In this document: positions 1 through 11,903 of the stretch, in pieces
How the letters are laid out: each line of letters starts with the position of its first letter
Position numbering within the stretch: position 1 is the stretch's first letter
Assembly (NCBI GenBank): GCA_037951165.1
Contig: JBBDHG010000132.1
Span: 472,001-536,000 of the forward strand
Direction of reading: 5' to 3'
Origin: Lophius americanus
Taxonomy: Eukaryota > Chordata > Actinopteri > Lophiiformes > Lophiidae
Length of the DNA: 64,000 nucleotides
Notes under the pieces: model-generated
Databases searched by the model: none
What the model was told of the DNA's origin: nothing
Seen by the model: the letters and a program-made list of their open reading frames with translations, nothing else
Translations under genes and position numbers: made by a program

Positions 1-604
1 TCAGGTAACACTGCAGCAATGAAAACTCTTCTACAAGAGGGCTTTTTTTTTTGGTTTACACTGGGTTCCGTGGTCAAAAGAGGCGCAACATTTTGGTCGG
101 ATGCACCAGTGTCCGCGGTGATGTCATGCTTAACAGTCAAGAAGTGCTTCGTAAAAAAGAGATTAATCAGGAAAAACTATTTACTTTCCCTATTACACGA
201 TCTTGTCCTTCTGTTGGGAGGGCAAGGGGCTCCTGGAGATCACTTGTCAGTTCAAATTTTTTCTTTGGGTTGATTTTCTATTCCTTTCTGCCATGAGGTC
301 GGAAAGGAAGCCTGTTTCAACTCCGTTCCTACCTCCACTGCTCTCTCAGAGGTGGAACAACAAAGATCTATAAATAGTCATTACCATCTAGTATTTTGGA
401 AGTGTTCCGCTTGGAAGGGAATTAGTTCTTGACCGCTCTGGTAACTCTCAGGTGACACTCGTTTGATATAGTTTATAAAGACCATTTGAAGGACAATAAA
501 GGGGCCGGATGTTCACGGTCAGGTACAGCTCTGACCGCGATTCATGGTTTCACATCGATCGGCAGCGCGTCATCGGGTTTTCCTGGTGATAACCTTTAAT
601 TAGC

Positions 605-814
605 TCAAAGTGTTGGCTTAGCTTCAATAACAACGCCTCTACTCGGTTCATACATACCGGAGGGGCGGAATAAAGGGGAACCAGGCCCACCTGGAAAAGA
701 GTTTGTTGAAGAAGTTAGGCCGTCTCTCATGTTAGGCAAGTCCGACAAATAGATGCTCTCTCCTACCACTGGTTTAACCAACCCCCTCACTGCCTCATCC
801 CAATTATGGTCCAT
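605..814 (-). other. Unassigned 69-codon open frame
   Basis: Minus-strand frame beginning MDHNWDEAVRGLVKPVVGES, preceded by a possible acceptor (CAGATCCAG). It contains a proline/glycine-rich stretch (FPGGPGSPLFRPSGMYEPSR). The composition is protein-like but I know no match. It could be a decayed element. The rest of 1-1024 shows nothing I can name. Confidence 0.15.
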
Positions 815-1024
815 ATCTGGATCTGATGGAAGGTCATGACTTGTCTGGACAACCGATGGCTGTTATTGGTTACATTTCTAAAGAAAATAAAGTACGAGCG
901 CCACGACACGCACTGGGATACTGCGAAATCAGAAACTTAAGAAAAGAAATGTTTGCTCTGAAAACTACATTTCATCCGATGCTCTGAGAGCTACATTTGC
1001 TGAAGGCTGAAGGACAGAAGAGAG

Positions 1025-1615
1025 TTATGCTTTGTCCTTGTGCATCCTCTCAGCCTTTCCTGGGACACCAGCCAGCATTTCTTTTTTCTTAACCACAATC
1101 CTACTTCCCCCTAAACTGGAAGAAGACAACTGCTCCCTCAAGACAAAGGAATAAAGTGCCTGAACATTTCCAGCCTTGTGCAAACAAACACCCACGCTCT
1201 TCCTCTCAAACTCAAAGGCTTTTGGAGTTAGAAGGTTATAAATAAGAACATATGTAAAAACATTTCTGTATGATGAGCTGGAACTGTTCACATCTTCTAC
1301 ATCTGCATCTTCATGACTGAGGTTCTCTTTGTCTTCATCTGGAGTTATGATCTGTTTAAAGAAAAACAGACACACACCCACACACACCCTTTAGTTTTAA
1401 TTAAGAATATATTGAAGCATAATTGCACCGAGCTGTATGTTGGGTTTATTTGCTGAATATTGCAGTGACCAAATCACACGAGTATTGTGCGATTTTACAA
1501 GTTTTTTCCCCAACGATAAAAGAAATGCTTCGTTTACTGACTGCTGCTGTCTCGCTAAACGACTAGCATGCCTGGCTCTCTGCTGAAAACGGGCAGCATA
1601 GCTAAATATCTGCAT
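1025..1615 (-). CDS. Unrecognised candidate gene or gene end, two possible exons
   Basis: I do not recognise this. The minus strand offers an ATG-led frame 1615-1499 (MQIFSYAARFQQRARHASRL..., 39 codons), ending at a possible donor (CTT|GTAAAA). A second stretch, 1351-1025, follows a strong acceptor (GTTTTTCTTTAAACAG) and ends at TAA. Joined in phase they give 147 residues. The second part begins IITPDEDKENLSHEDADVED, is acidic and serine-rich at first, and ends in a lysine-rich tail. No transmembrane or known domain is evident. The good acceptor and open frame argue for an exon; the weak donor and lack of homology argue against. It may be the 3' end of a gene whose other exons I could not see. 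Confidence 0.27.
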
Positions 1616-1654
1616 ATAATATGTCTATAATGTTCCTTATCATTCTTTACGTTT

Positions 1655-2060
1655 AATTATATCCCCTGAAAAGTCAAGGATATTATGGGATCGTAATCGC
1701 CACTGCCGCAGATCCGTCACGTTAACGCAATAACTCAAACTATTTGATGGATCAATTCCAAATGTTAGAACGCCATAGACCTTAGAGCGAGGAAGAGGTG
1801 GTTTGATTTGGGAAAGGTCGGGAGCCTAATCTCAAAGTTTTCACGCTATAATCTCTTTTTTTCAGTGAAAGCCACTGTTTTTGGACGTAACTTCCTAACC
1901 ATTGCTCGATTTTGTCAAAGTTTGGTGCGTATGAATTGAATCGAAGGGATCTATCTTGTGTATATCATCAGATTTTGATCTAATAGTTCATGTTTAAGCT
2001 TAGTGGGAGCTTTTAAAAAAAAAAAACTTTACGAAAATTTAATTTGAGGAGTTCTGTCAG
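1655..2060 (-). repeat. Unclassified dispersed repeat, copy 1 (reverse)
   Basis: This carries the family hallmarks in reverse: a GCGATAACTCAAA-like start, CTTAGAGCGAGGAAGA, TTTGATTTGGGAAAGGT, then GATTTTGTCAAAGTTTGGTG and GATCTATCTTGTGTATAT. Related copies are listed at 3620, 5040, 14670, 20720, 34390, 36545, 37315, 42635 and 62805. No coding potential is seen. Confidence 0.7.
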
Positions 2061-2705
2061 GGGAATGGTTGTACTACGCAGAGGATTGTGGGCTTTTCGG
2101 GGCCATACCATCGCTGTTGGGAACAACAGGCCTGTTGTAAGAAGAATATACCCCATACAATGGACATCTACGCAAAGAATGAATGAGACGAAACTGATTT
2201 AATTATAAAAATTAACCGTTACAAAACAAAAGAATAAAGGGAAGCAGAGAAGCTCCAGAGCCTCAAAAATCCAAACCACATTTCCCCGTAGGTACAGTTT
2301 TTCTTTGTAGCACGCTCTCCTTCAGACGCACCGCTGATTCACCGTCTGTAAAGTTACAGTTTTGTTTAATTTTGGCCACCTTGTCAAAAATCTTCCATTC
2401 CGTTTCTTCCGTACGTATAAACTCTGTGGAATCATGCACAAATGCCAGAGAAACGAACACAGTATGGACGAAAGGCTCCGTCTGAAAACATATACATCTC
2501 TAATGTTTGACATAGACGTGCCTGAAGAACTCTAGAGTTCTAGGGAGCTGCTCCAAACACGGCACGGAGGGGGAAAGTAGGAAGAACAATGAAAAGGGAG
2601 TATGGGAAACGTCTCCACCGTGTTGAAGCAGCGACCTCCTCCCCCTCGCTCTGAGCTATGACCTCACTGCCCCTGCTTTCCGCCCCACAATCCTATAATT
2701 GCCTG

Positions 2706-2706
<1 letters not shown>

Positions 2707-2751
<45 letters not shown>

Positions 2752-2764
2752 ACACACACACACG
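2707..2764. repeat. (CA)n microsatellite
   Basis: About 58 bases of CA, running into CGCGCG. Other dinucleotide tracts: CA at 6045-6068, GT at 8825-8889, GT at 11599-11635. Confidence 0.95.
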
Positions 2765-3180
2765 CGCGCACTGATCCAGACAGCTGTGTTTACACTCTGT
2801 GGGAACTTTCTGCCGACCTCAGCACAGACGCACCAACATCATAAGAGATCGATGTTTGATCATTTGGATCTGTACGTGTGTGTCTCCATTTAGACACACA
2901 AGTAAACTCAAAAAGAGTTGTTAGGATAATTTGCTCGATAACACTTCAAAAGCTTTTCACACGGCGGAAGATCTCGGATGTATGCTTCATGGTCATTTTC
3001 CACACAGTAGATGTGTTGTTGTTTTTTTCTTCATCGTGGGCTGCAGAACATCCCAACCAGACTTCTTTATTAAAAAAAAACCCAACTTAATCTCGTTTGT
3101 ACACTATGTCACGTGAAACAGCGCTGACCTTTTCACCCGCACTAATGGCTAACATGTCTGGTACACAAACACATACATGC

Positions 3181-3300
3181 TCAGCTCGGTCCGGTCTGTG
3201 AAACAAAGGTCTCATTCATAGCCGTCACCCGGACTTTCCTCCACTCGGAGCTCAGGGTCGGGAAGCTGAGGTGGATCAGGTCACTGCTGGTAAACATGTC
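3181..3300 (-). CDS. Unrecognised candidate terminal coding exon
   Basis: On the minus strand an acceptor (GTGTCTGAAACAG) precedes an open frame of 39 codons plus stop that starts DMFTSSDLIHLSFPTL and continues SSEWRKVRVTAMNETFV. The composition looks protein-like and there is no repeat signature. A second short open stretch behind an acceptor lies at 4409-4347 (VDMFLRWNALLLVHNLL, then a stop), and may belong to the same unit or be chance. I cannot name the gene. Genes near FAM3C in other vertebrates (for example CPED1, WNT16) are candidates by position only. Confidence 0.27.
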   Translation of the reverse strand, partial: DMFTSSDLIHLSFPTLSSEWRKVRVTAMNETFVSQTGPS

Positions 3301-3619
3301 CTGTTTCAGACACACCCAGCGTGTTGGACGAAGGAAAACCACCAACCAGTGGGATGCACCAGGCTATTTACCCACTAGGCAATAACAACTATACTTCACA
3401 TTTGTTGGTGTAAACCTTTAGTTTATTTATTCAGAAAACATCTTAAGTCATAATAGTAGTAGATTTTCCTTACTGTGGAATATTGAAGCAAATATTTCAG
3501 GATTATCTGTCCGAGCAGCTGGAAACTATACATGCAAGGGTATGTGCTTTAGATCTGTGCAATGTTCAGGTAACATAAGTACATGTGGATGTGATGAGGG
3601 CGATTGCGTTGTACGTTGT

Positions 3620-4060
3620 AGAACTCCTCCGAGTAGATCTTAAGTTATGTCCGAAAAACATCATAGGCATCAAATTTTGACTAAATCGGACCAACAGTTA
3701 CAAAGTTATGTTCAGAACCACTGTGATTTTCGGAAAAAAGGCTCCCCCTAGTGAGTAAAATACAGTATGAACTGTTACATACAGAAATTAAATACATACT
3801 ATAAAAGAAAAATCTCTAAATTGGACTAAATCGGACCAACGTTTTTTTCCAAAAGGAGATAAAACTCCCCCTGGTGTCTGGAATATACAACCGACCTTTT
3901 CCAAAATCACTCCACTCCTTCCTCACACTAAATCCTGTATGGGAATAAAATCTGAAAAATGTTACATGAAACGGTTTTTGAGTTATCGCCTATAAACGAA
4001 GGATCTGCGATGGCGGCGATGACGATGCCACCGAACTGTTGAGCAGGACATTAAAGTGTT
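3620..4060 (+). repeat. Unclassified dispersed repeat, copy 2 (forward)
   Basis: Contains GACTAAATCGGACCAAC twice, GGCTCCCCCTAGTGAGTAAA and ATACAACCGACCTTTTCC, then a CCTTCCTCACACTAAAT block and a GAGTTATCGCC end. The repeated GGACCAAC block within one copy shows the internal modules of this family. Confidence 0.7.
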
Positions 4061-5039
4061 TTAACGTATGATTGAACATTAAAAACCACACTGACAACGG
4101 AAAAGGTGATAAGAAGTCAAAAGTTGTTCTCACTTCTCATTTCATGAGAATAAATGTATAACTTAAGAATTAGAGAGTAAATATCAGAGGAGTGTCTGAG
4201 TTCAGCAAAAAAACGCCCGAGTCAGCGGATTCCAAAAGGTCAGCCTGCCAAGCTGTCCTCTTTCCAGTTATGAATTATTATTGTAAAATTTTTTTATTGT
4301 AAAAGGTTTTGGTAACTTATGGGTCACCGCCACCACCGGAGGAGTGTTAAACTCTCTGAAGAAGGTTGTGGACCAGCAGTAAGGCGTTCCACCTCAGGAA
4401 CATGTCCACCTAGAATGTGAAAACAACATGTGCAGCCCAACCCCCAACCCCCCCAAACACCCCCACCCACATGAGAAGGGCGGGGCTCGTGCCACGGGTC
4501 GGCCCGGCTTTGTGGTCTGTCTGTAAGTAATCTGATAGATGATACCCCGGTGTGCAGAGCGAGGTCATCTTCATGGATTTATCGCTGCAGCAGAATGTAG
4601 AGGCATATAGAAATATATCCGACCGTCGGTTTGTTTGCACCGCCCAACAAGGGACGAGTTTTAAAATGTGAATAGTTGTACTGAATTTAATTTATAAGAC
4701 TATTTCCTTTATGTTCTACAAACGATTTTAGGGGAGTTGAAATGCATTTTCCTGAAGTGTAGATTTAATGTGTAAACCGGTTAAACTAGTCTCATAATAC
4801 CAAAATCCGAGGCCTTGGTTCTCTAGCGGAAAACGGTGGCTGTCCCCTTCAGGTTGGGGGACAATCCAAATGTCCCCCAACTGGAGTTTCTGCCTCAAGC
4901 AAAGCAAGACCTAAGACAGGAGGTCTTAGAATCAAGATGCGACAGAAGTGGTTTTCTCCATCGCGCTTTTATTTTGGTACTCCCGTTGAAGTCTCTGAAA
5001 ATTTGTATATTTTCAAAAAATATATAGGTCCAACATTTA

Positions 5040-5430
5040 GATCTAGATTTAACTTATGGAGCTAAATGTGGCAAAATGTTACTCTTAGAATAAAATGTTC
5101 TACTTTTACAAACGGCGCCGCATAATATTATGGAACCACCATCGCCGCTGCGTCCGCCTTTAGTTCCTTCGTGTAAACGCGACAACTCAAACACTACTTC
5201 ATGGATCATTTTCAAAAAATTTTATCCACATGAAATTTAGTGTGAGGATGAACTGGATTGATTTGGGGAAAGGTTGGTTATATATTTCCAATTCTAGGGG
5301 GAGCTTTATCTCCCAAATATTTGCGCTCCATAATTTCGTACCTGTTTGTCCGATTTAGTCCAGATTCGGTGAATATGAATCGACTCAAGGAGACCTTTGT
5401 TGTCTGCATCCTTCCAAGTGTCCATCATAC
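5040..5430 (-). repeat. Unclassified dispersed repeat, copy 3 (reverse)
   Basis: Reads GCGACAACTCAAACACT, TTAGTGTGAGGATGAACTGG, TTGGGGAAAGGTTGG and TCTAGGGGGAGCTTTATCTC, then GTCCGATTTAGTCCAGATT. These are the same blocks, in the same order, as the copies at 34390 and 62805. Confidence 0.7.
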
Positions 5431-6629
5431 AGGAACCAGACAATCAGAGTCCAGACGCGACATGATTCACGCCTTCCTGCTTTTTTATTCTCCTTCTCCT
5501 TTTCTTTCGAGTGACACAGAGGTTTTTGTTGCCGCCGTCTAATCCCTGATTATATTCCACATGGGGTGGAGGCGGCAGGATCTGGTTACCGGGCAAGGTG
5601 TGAACAGTAACTCGTTGTGGCTATTTAAGGGGCTTCTCCCGTGACCTCATTGGTGAAAATAAAAACACACTCTGTGCTATGTTACGCTGTTTCGTTTGAG
5701 CGATAGCCGAATTAAAGGTGGCGTTGCTTTAATTTGGTGAAAAACAATTTCCCAGCCGAAGAAGCTTTAATGGTTTCCACGCCGGAGATGTTTTGACTGG
5801 ACGGACCTCAGAGTCGGGAGCAGACTGAACAAACAAAGTGCCCGAACGGTGGCCATGCTGCTTTACCATTTATGCGTGCATACTTTGAGACCCCGCCAAG
5901 CCGACTGTATACATTCTAGGTGACGGTATTTCATAGTTTCCCCTCACTGTACAAATGCGGGACTGTCTGCTGGCTGTTATTGCTTCCATAAAAAGGATGC
6001 AGGTGTGTAGGTTTAACCTGCGCCTGCACCTCATGGTATGCAACCACACACACACACACACACACACATACCGCTGGGTTGCCTCACACTCGCCGGTGAA
6101 TCTTGGTAAAAAATAACTTTGCGACCCTGAGGGGCTTTCTGAATGTCAACAGAGCTTCACACCTCCAGCGCCTGAAGCTGTTTTTATTGAACGTGCTCCG
6201 TGTGCACGAGGAGCCAAAGCACATTCTGCAGGCTTTGAAATGATACGGGCTCGCGGATTTGAATTTCAAACAAGCTGCAGAGTACGCAGGACGCGCCGAC
6301 CTACATTGCAAAAAAATAAATAATAAAAATCGGCGCATCCGGGACTTGGGTTTTTGTGCGTGCTGCAGAGGGTGTAAGGAAAAACAGGGCGCTGTGAACC
6401 GCAGCTGACTTTCCTCTGAGTCATTAGATGTTTTTTAGTAACTCTGGGATTTGGAGGTCAGTGAACCTGCAGAGGGTGTTGCAATCTCGCCGCAGGTGAC
6501 CAATAAGCATGCAGAAATACCTGCTGATAGGTGAGCGGGGGAGGGGCCCCTCCGAAGCCGCCTCCTCTGTGGAAAAACATCTTGTTATTGTGTGTGTGAC
6601 AGAATGTGAGCCAGAGGGAGTGTGTATGT

Positions 6630-6667
<38 letters not shown>

Positions 6668-8100
6668 TGTAGCGCTCAGGATTGATAAAGTGATGAAGAG
6701 AGACACTCTTCAGGTGATTGGGCGACTAACTGGGGGCGTCGTCACGTCAAACTGGTTCCAAACGTTCGGAGGTTTTACGTCCGTGTTTGGGTTTTGTTGT
6801 CTGCATGCACTGCAAAAACTCCAAATCTTACCAGGAGTATTTAACTACTATCTAGTCAAAATATGTTATTGCACTTGATTTAAGACTGAACAAGTTACAT
6901 TTCAACGAGATTTAGGGACTTCATTTTAGGCTGTTGAACATCTTTTTAGGGCAACGAATCTTTAAAAATAGCACAAATGTCATTTCTAGCTACCTTAAAG
7001 AGAAGTTTCATCTTAAAATGATTAAAAATAACTCTCTTATCTTGTTTCAAACTTCTAATTGAAAGAATAGAATTGATAAAATAAGTATTATCGGGTGATT
7101 CTGAGACATAAAACTTCCTTACATTAGTAAAATATAGTTAAAGTTGGATTTTAAGCTCTAAATATCACGTCTTATGTAAACGATCTCTTCTATTAGCAGA
7201 TCTATTTTTACTTAATACAAACTAAAAACAACGTGTATCCATTACTTTAATACTTATTTTTGACGGGGCATTTTTCCCGTGTGATGGCCCGTGTTCTATC
7301 CGCCACCGCAGAACCACATGTGTTACCATTTTCAGATCCGGCGCAATCCACCCTCAGATCATTTTTCATAACATCTCCGATCTCTGCCCCTCACAAACGG
7401 GACAAACGTCCCCCCGTGTTACACGAGCCGCGGCGAAACACGACACCATTTGGCCCAAAGCTGTCCAAATATGGCCCGTAGCCCATTCGGTCACGCTCGC
7501 CCACGCCTTGAGGTCCAGAACAAGGAACTGTTCATCGCGCTCCTAATTCAATCAGCGGCAATTTCATTACTAGAGGGCACGACAGAGGCAGATGGCGACG
7601 GCCCTCATTTTCACTTTTCTACCTTTTCAAAGCATTCAAGTGTGTTTCAACGGGGAAAGTCAAATTACCGGTGAGGAAAGAACCGGTTCTGTCCCGCACG
7701 GCGTACAGTTTGCGTGACACAGAATCAACTCATTTCAGCTGTGTTTGCCTTTATTAAGTGACCTCCGCGTCACGCATATCATTTTCTCAGCCATTGTCCC
7801 GATCCCTCGCTGCTCTACTTCTCACCCCCCCCCACCTCACTTCCAGTAATCTGCCTCAGTTTGGTGGTAATTATGAGCTTACTGGAAGAGAGGTGGCGGG
7901 CCGCAATCGCTGCCTCTTGGGCAGGAAAAACAACATTCAAAAACCTTCAAGTTATTCTCCGCTCCTTTGGGAGAAGGGTTTGTTTGTGTGAGTTTATTGT
8001 GCAAACACTGCCGCTGCCGCTGAAGGTCCGTAACCCTTTAATGTCCCGCTCATTTCAGAGTCATGATTTCTCTTTGAAAACTGACTGACCCTCTTTATAA
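5430..8100. other. Gene-free stretch
   Basis: Holds a short CA tract (6045), the G homopolymer (6630) and AT-rich single-copy-looking sequence. No exon with acceptor, donor and protein-like frame was found on either strand. Confidence 0.5.
6630..6664 (+). repeat. Homopolymer of 35 G
   Basis: Uninterrupted G run from 6630 to 6664. Very long for a G homopolymer; see findings. Confidence 0.9.
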
Positions 8101-8104
8101 TGTC

Positions 8105-8260
8105 ATCCAATGGCAGCATGTATATGCTAAAGTCAGCAAAAGTCAGGGGGCCAAGGACGGAGCCCTGAGGGACACCATTCGTCCAGCGTTTTGGAGGAAT
8201 TAACCGTGGATACTGAGAAACTCCTATTCCTCAAGCGACGATTAGGATTTTGTTTTTTTC
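8105..8260 (-). mobile_element. Non-LTR reverse transcriptase fragment (GVPQGSVLGP motif)
   Basis: The minus strand reads NGVPQGSVLGPLTF, the conserved RT block of Jockey/CR1/Rex-type LINEs. Only this short, broken piece remains. Confidence 0.6.
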
Positions 8261-8574
8261 TATATTAAAGCATGTGAGGACTTTATAAACAGATTAATGT
8301 AATTTCATACAATCAAAAAAAACGTCCATAAGGATCAAAGCGTTTTCTTAAAACATGCTTTACTGAGAGGGGATGATAAACAAACTTTCATCATGTCATA
8401 TAAGTCAGTTTTTTTTGTGTGTGTGTTTTTTTTTCTCATGGTTTTAACATGCTTGACTAAACAATTTGTCATTTTATAGTACATTTAGAGTGTAAGTAAA
8501 AATTTTACAAAAACTTCATTAAATCAATTAGAGACAAATTGATAAATACATGATTGATAAGAAAAAAGAAGAAG

Positions 8575-8597
8575 ATATATATATATATATATATATA
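8575..8597. repeat. (TA)n microsatellite
   Basis: Pure AT alternation in an AT-rich stretch. A similar tract lies at 44073-44090. Confidence 0.9.
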
Positions 8598-8841
8598 AAA
8601 TAATTAAATAATTTTTTTAAATTTAATCGATTAACAACATAACATTAAAAATTAGCCCCATAATTTCTTTCCCTATTTTTTCCCCCTCGGACACTAAAGA
8701 GTTAACTTCCTGCCAAAAAGTGAGCTGCAGTCGTGACTATATTGTTTCTCTTCTTCTCTTTCCCTCCATCATGCATTCATATAGACCTGTGAGGGAGCGG
8801 TGGTATTGGTTTCCATTAGGTCTGAGTGTGTGTGCGCGTGG

Positions 8842-8890
<49 letters not shown>

Positions 8891-9469
8891 TGCGGCCTCT
8901 TGATACCGTCTGTCTGCAGCACTGATATGCGTGTGTGCAATCAGTCCTGAAGGGTCTCGGTGGTCTGATCCTGTTACCCTAATGGCTGGAGTCTGGCCAT
9001 CCTTTAATGGCATGAAGAGTTCACTGGGGAAGCTTTGATGACACGGGACTGACGCTCAAACACACACTTGCACATCATGTGCATGTGCACAGCCTTAGTG
9101 CACATGAACCAAACCGCGCAAACATCCCCATTACCGGGGCCTGTTACTCAGAGAGGCATTTAATCATAGAAGGAACATGGCTTTCACCTAACAAGGAGAG
9201 GCGGTTTAAAATCCCTTACTCCCTTACTTCTTCCTCAGGTCTCGTCCTCCTCATCATCAAAGACCACCTCATTAATCCTGGACAATTGGCATGTGGGTTT
9301 CCCCTTTGTTGATTAGATTATAGTAGATTTATTGTAAAAGTCTGCCATTTATCAACTGTTTGGAACAAGAAATCGCTGAAGAGATGTTCGAAAAGAAGCC
9401 AAATCAACCGATTTTATATAATTTTTTTATACACAAACACAAAATAGGTCTTTTGCCGACTCCTGAAAT

Positions 9470-9610
9470 ATAATAATTATAATATAATGTAACATTTATC
9501 GCCCACATTCAGTCATATAAAGTACAAAACAGTGAAATAGTTTCTCTGCGTTTGACCCATCCCTGTGGAGTAGTGGGAAGCCGGTGGAAAGCGCCCGGTC
9601 AGCATAATGG
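9470..9610. repeat. Possible fish LINE/SINE 3' tail fragment
   Basis: The phrase TTTGACCCATCCCTGTGGAG followed by TAGTGGGAAGCC resembles a tail widespread in fish genomes. This is identified from memory only. Confidence 0.3.
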
Positions 9611-10922
9611 ATTTCAGGAGGAGATGGAAAAACTTTGTGAGAGGTTCGAGGGAGTCGGAGAGTTAATGAGCAGAACTGGGTGTAAACAAGAAGGTTAGGC
9701 TCTGTTTGGGTCCGCTATCAGATAAGAAACAGATTAGGGGAGTGGCCCCAGCCGACAGACGACACAAGAACTCAACAACAAGTGTTGGTGGGTTGGGAAA
9801 ACCCGCTCATGCTGCTTATTATGGTCTGGGAAGGCGTTAGAGAAAGGAATGTTAGAAAATACATTTTCATGGGAGAGAAAATCATTCATTTCAGAAAAAC
9901 AAGATAATTATGTTTTTCATCACGGAGTAGCGTGAATACGTCTCGGATGCATCATTCCGTGTTCGGGAAGTTTATCTCATTGGTTCTGCTGATCCTGGTT
10001 AAGTACGCACATGAATGCGTCACGCCTCCGCAAATAAGGGTTTTGGTCTCAAGCCGTCTTTTCCGACACTGTCACAGAATCAAACACGGGCTATTTTAGC
10101 TCGCCAAAACATCGACTCGTACGTCGTTGGACTTTGCTCGAGGGGCTATCAGAAGACTCACAGCTGTCGCACAGACCGAGGGTTCGGGCTTGACTTAGAA
10201 GAAGGCGGGAAGTAAACAGAACCAAACTTGCTCCGCTGGAAAATGAAGGAATATGTTGCTGAAAAGGAAGGAGGAAGAGGAGGAGGGACAGACGACACAG
10301 AACACATTCAAGTACAAGGTTTGGTCCACACAAACACGCGGATTTTTTAAAAGTGGCCAAACCAGCAGGGGGCGATATAACAACAACTCTGGATCCATGG
10401 TGACCAATCAGAAGAAAGAAAAAGTCTCTAGATAACGTTCTCCGACCAGCTTCACAGACCCACATGTTGACATTATAATCGACATGACGTACAGCATGAG
10501 GGTTATAACCCCAATCGTGTGATGTCACCATTCTTTTTTTTTTCTTTATAAATGCATGCGCTCCTTGCTGCCCCCCGGGGAAAAATGTCGCCCGCAGCTT
10601 TGATACGCCACTGTACGGCACAGTGGAAGAGTAAACTTATTTTAAGTTTTAATATTGACAAAGTCCGGCCAGCGAGACTAAAACAGCACGATTTTGGCTA
10701 CGACTGCCGTAACAGGAAATCACAGCTCAAACTAAGACATTTTGTTCACACTGCAGGAAAAATGTGGCCCACCCAGGTCAGATTTCTTTTTCTCCTATCT
10801 GACTTTTTCATGTCAGTGTGAACAGAACCAACCACATGGAGTCCAATCTTTTTTATCAGTTCCCATTTGGGCCACTTCCATAAGTGGTCTTAAGTCCGTC
10901 AGATCGGAATTAATGCCACTTT

Positions 10923-11160
10923 GAAAGTATAAACACTATAAACATCACTTTAAACACTATAATAAATATCACTATAACACTATAAATATCCATATAAACA
11001 CTATAAGCATCAATATAAACACTATAAAAATAATTATAAACACTATGAACACCAATATAAACACAATAAACATCAATATAAACACTATAAACGTCACTAT
11101 AAACACTATAAACATCACTATAAACACTAAAAACTCACTATAAACACTATATACATCTCA
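10923..11160 (+). repeat. AT-rich minisatellite (CACTATAAACATCA-type units)
   Basis: About eleven degenerate units of roughly 22 bases built from ATAAACACTATAAACATCA. It lies inside a longer repeat whose flanks carry GTGTGAACAGAACC and GCGTGAACGTAGCC, a style seen in fish nonautonomous DNA transposons. Confidence 0.75.
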
Positions 11161-11595
11161 TTAAATTATGCTTCGGTATCGCCTGGGTCAGCTTAGTACC
11201 GTGAACTTGAATGATCATCCTGGAGTCCGACATCGGATACTTTTTAAACGTAACGTGAACGGATACGCACACTTAAAAGCCGATCTAAGGAAAGAGGATC
11301 GAAATGTGTAGCGTGAACGTAGCCTCAGAGTCTTCAGCCCTGGAAGGAGTCTCTCAAAGTATCTGTTAATTGTGAGCGTTTATAGCGTTTGCATGTCAAC
11401 AAAAGCCAAACGCAGAGGAAAAAAGACAGGTTCTATGAGAACCCATGAACTTGGGGAGAAGTTCTGAGTCTGCACGAGGACAAAAGGTCGTTTTAAGGAG
11501 CTTCTCACTCAGCTGTCGTCCCTCACTGAGGGATTTTGTTTAGCTGGTGGAGGTTGGGGGAAGGTAGAGGACAGGAGGCGATGGAGACAGGTGTT

Positions 11596-11639
<44 letters not shown>

Positions 11640-11861
11640 CAGCCGCTGCAGCAGACATACATACAGACACATCAGTGTGTTCTAGTCAGAAAATGCATCT
11701 CAAGCTTCACAGTAAGAAGAGGGGTTGTTCTGATGATTGCAGAGCTTTAGGGTGGTGAAGAGGTGAAAGGTCAGGGGTCAGGAGGTCACACAGAGGCAGC
11801 AGAGACTTGTTGGTTTCCACAGACCTTCTTTGTTTGGCGTACAGATTTATTTTGGGAATGG

Positions 11862-11903
11862 GAGAGAGAGAGAGGGAGAGAGAGAGAGAGGGAGAGAGAG
11901 AGA
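11862..11903 (+). repeat. (GA)n microsatellite
   Basis: GA units with GGGA interruptions, about 40 bases. Confidence 0.9.

Noticed and set aside
2699..2893. Thr/His-repeat open frame over the CA tract (and similar ones at 8737, 32805 and 49160)
   Set aside because: Translation of dinucleotide repeats.
10091..10621. 176-codon open frame on the minus strand, the longest of the left half single-copy region
   Set aside because: It crosses low-complexity and repeat-like sequence, has a hydrophobic/serine-rich chance composition, no splice context and no family motif.
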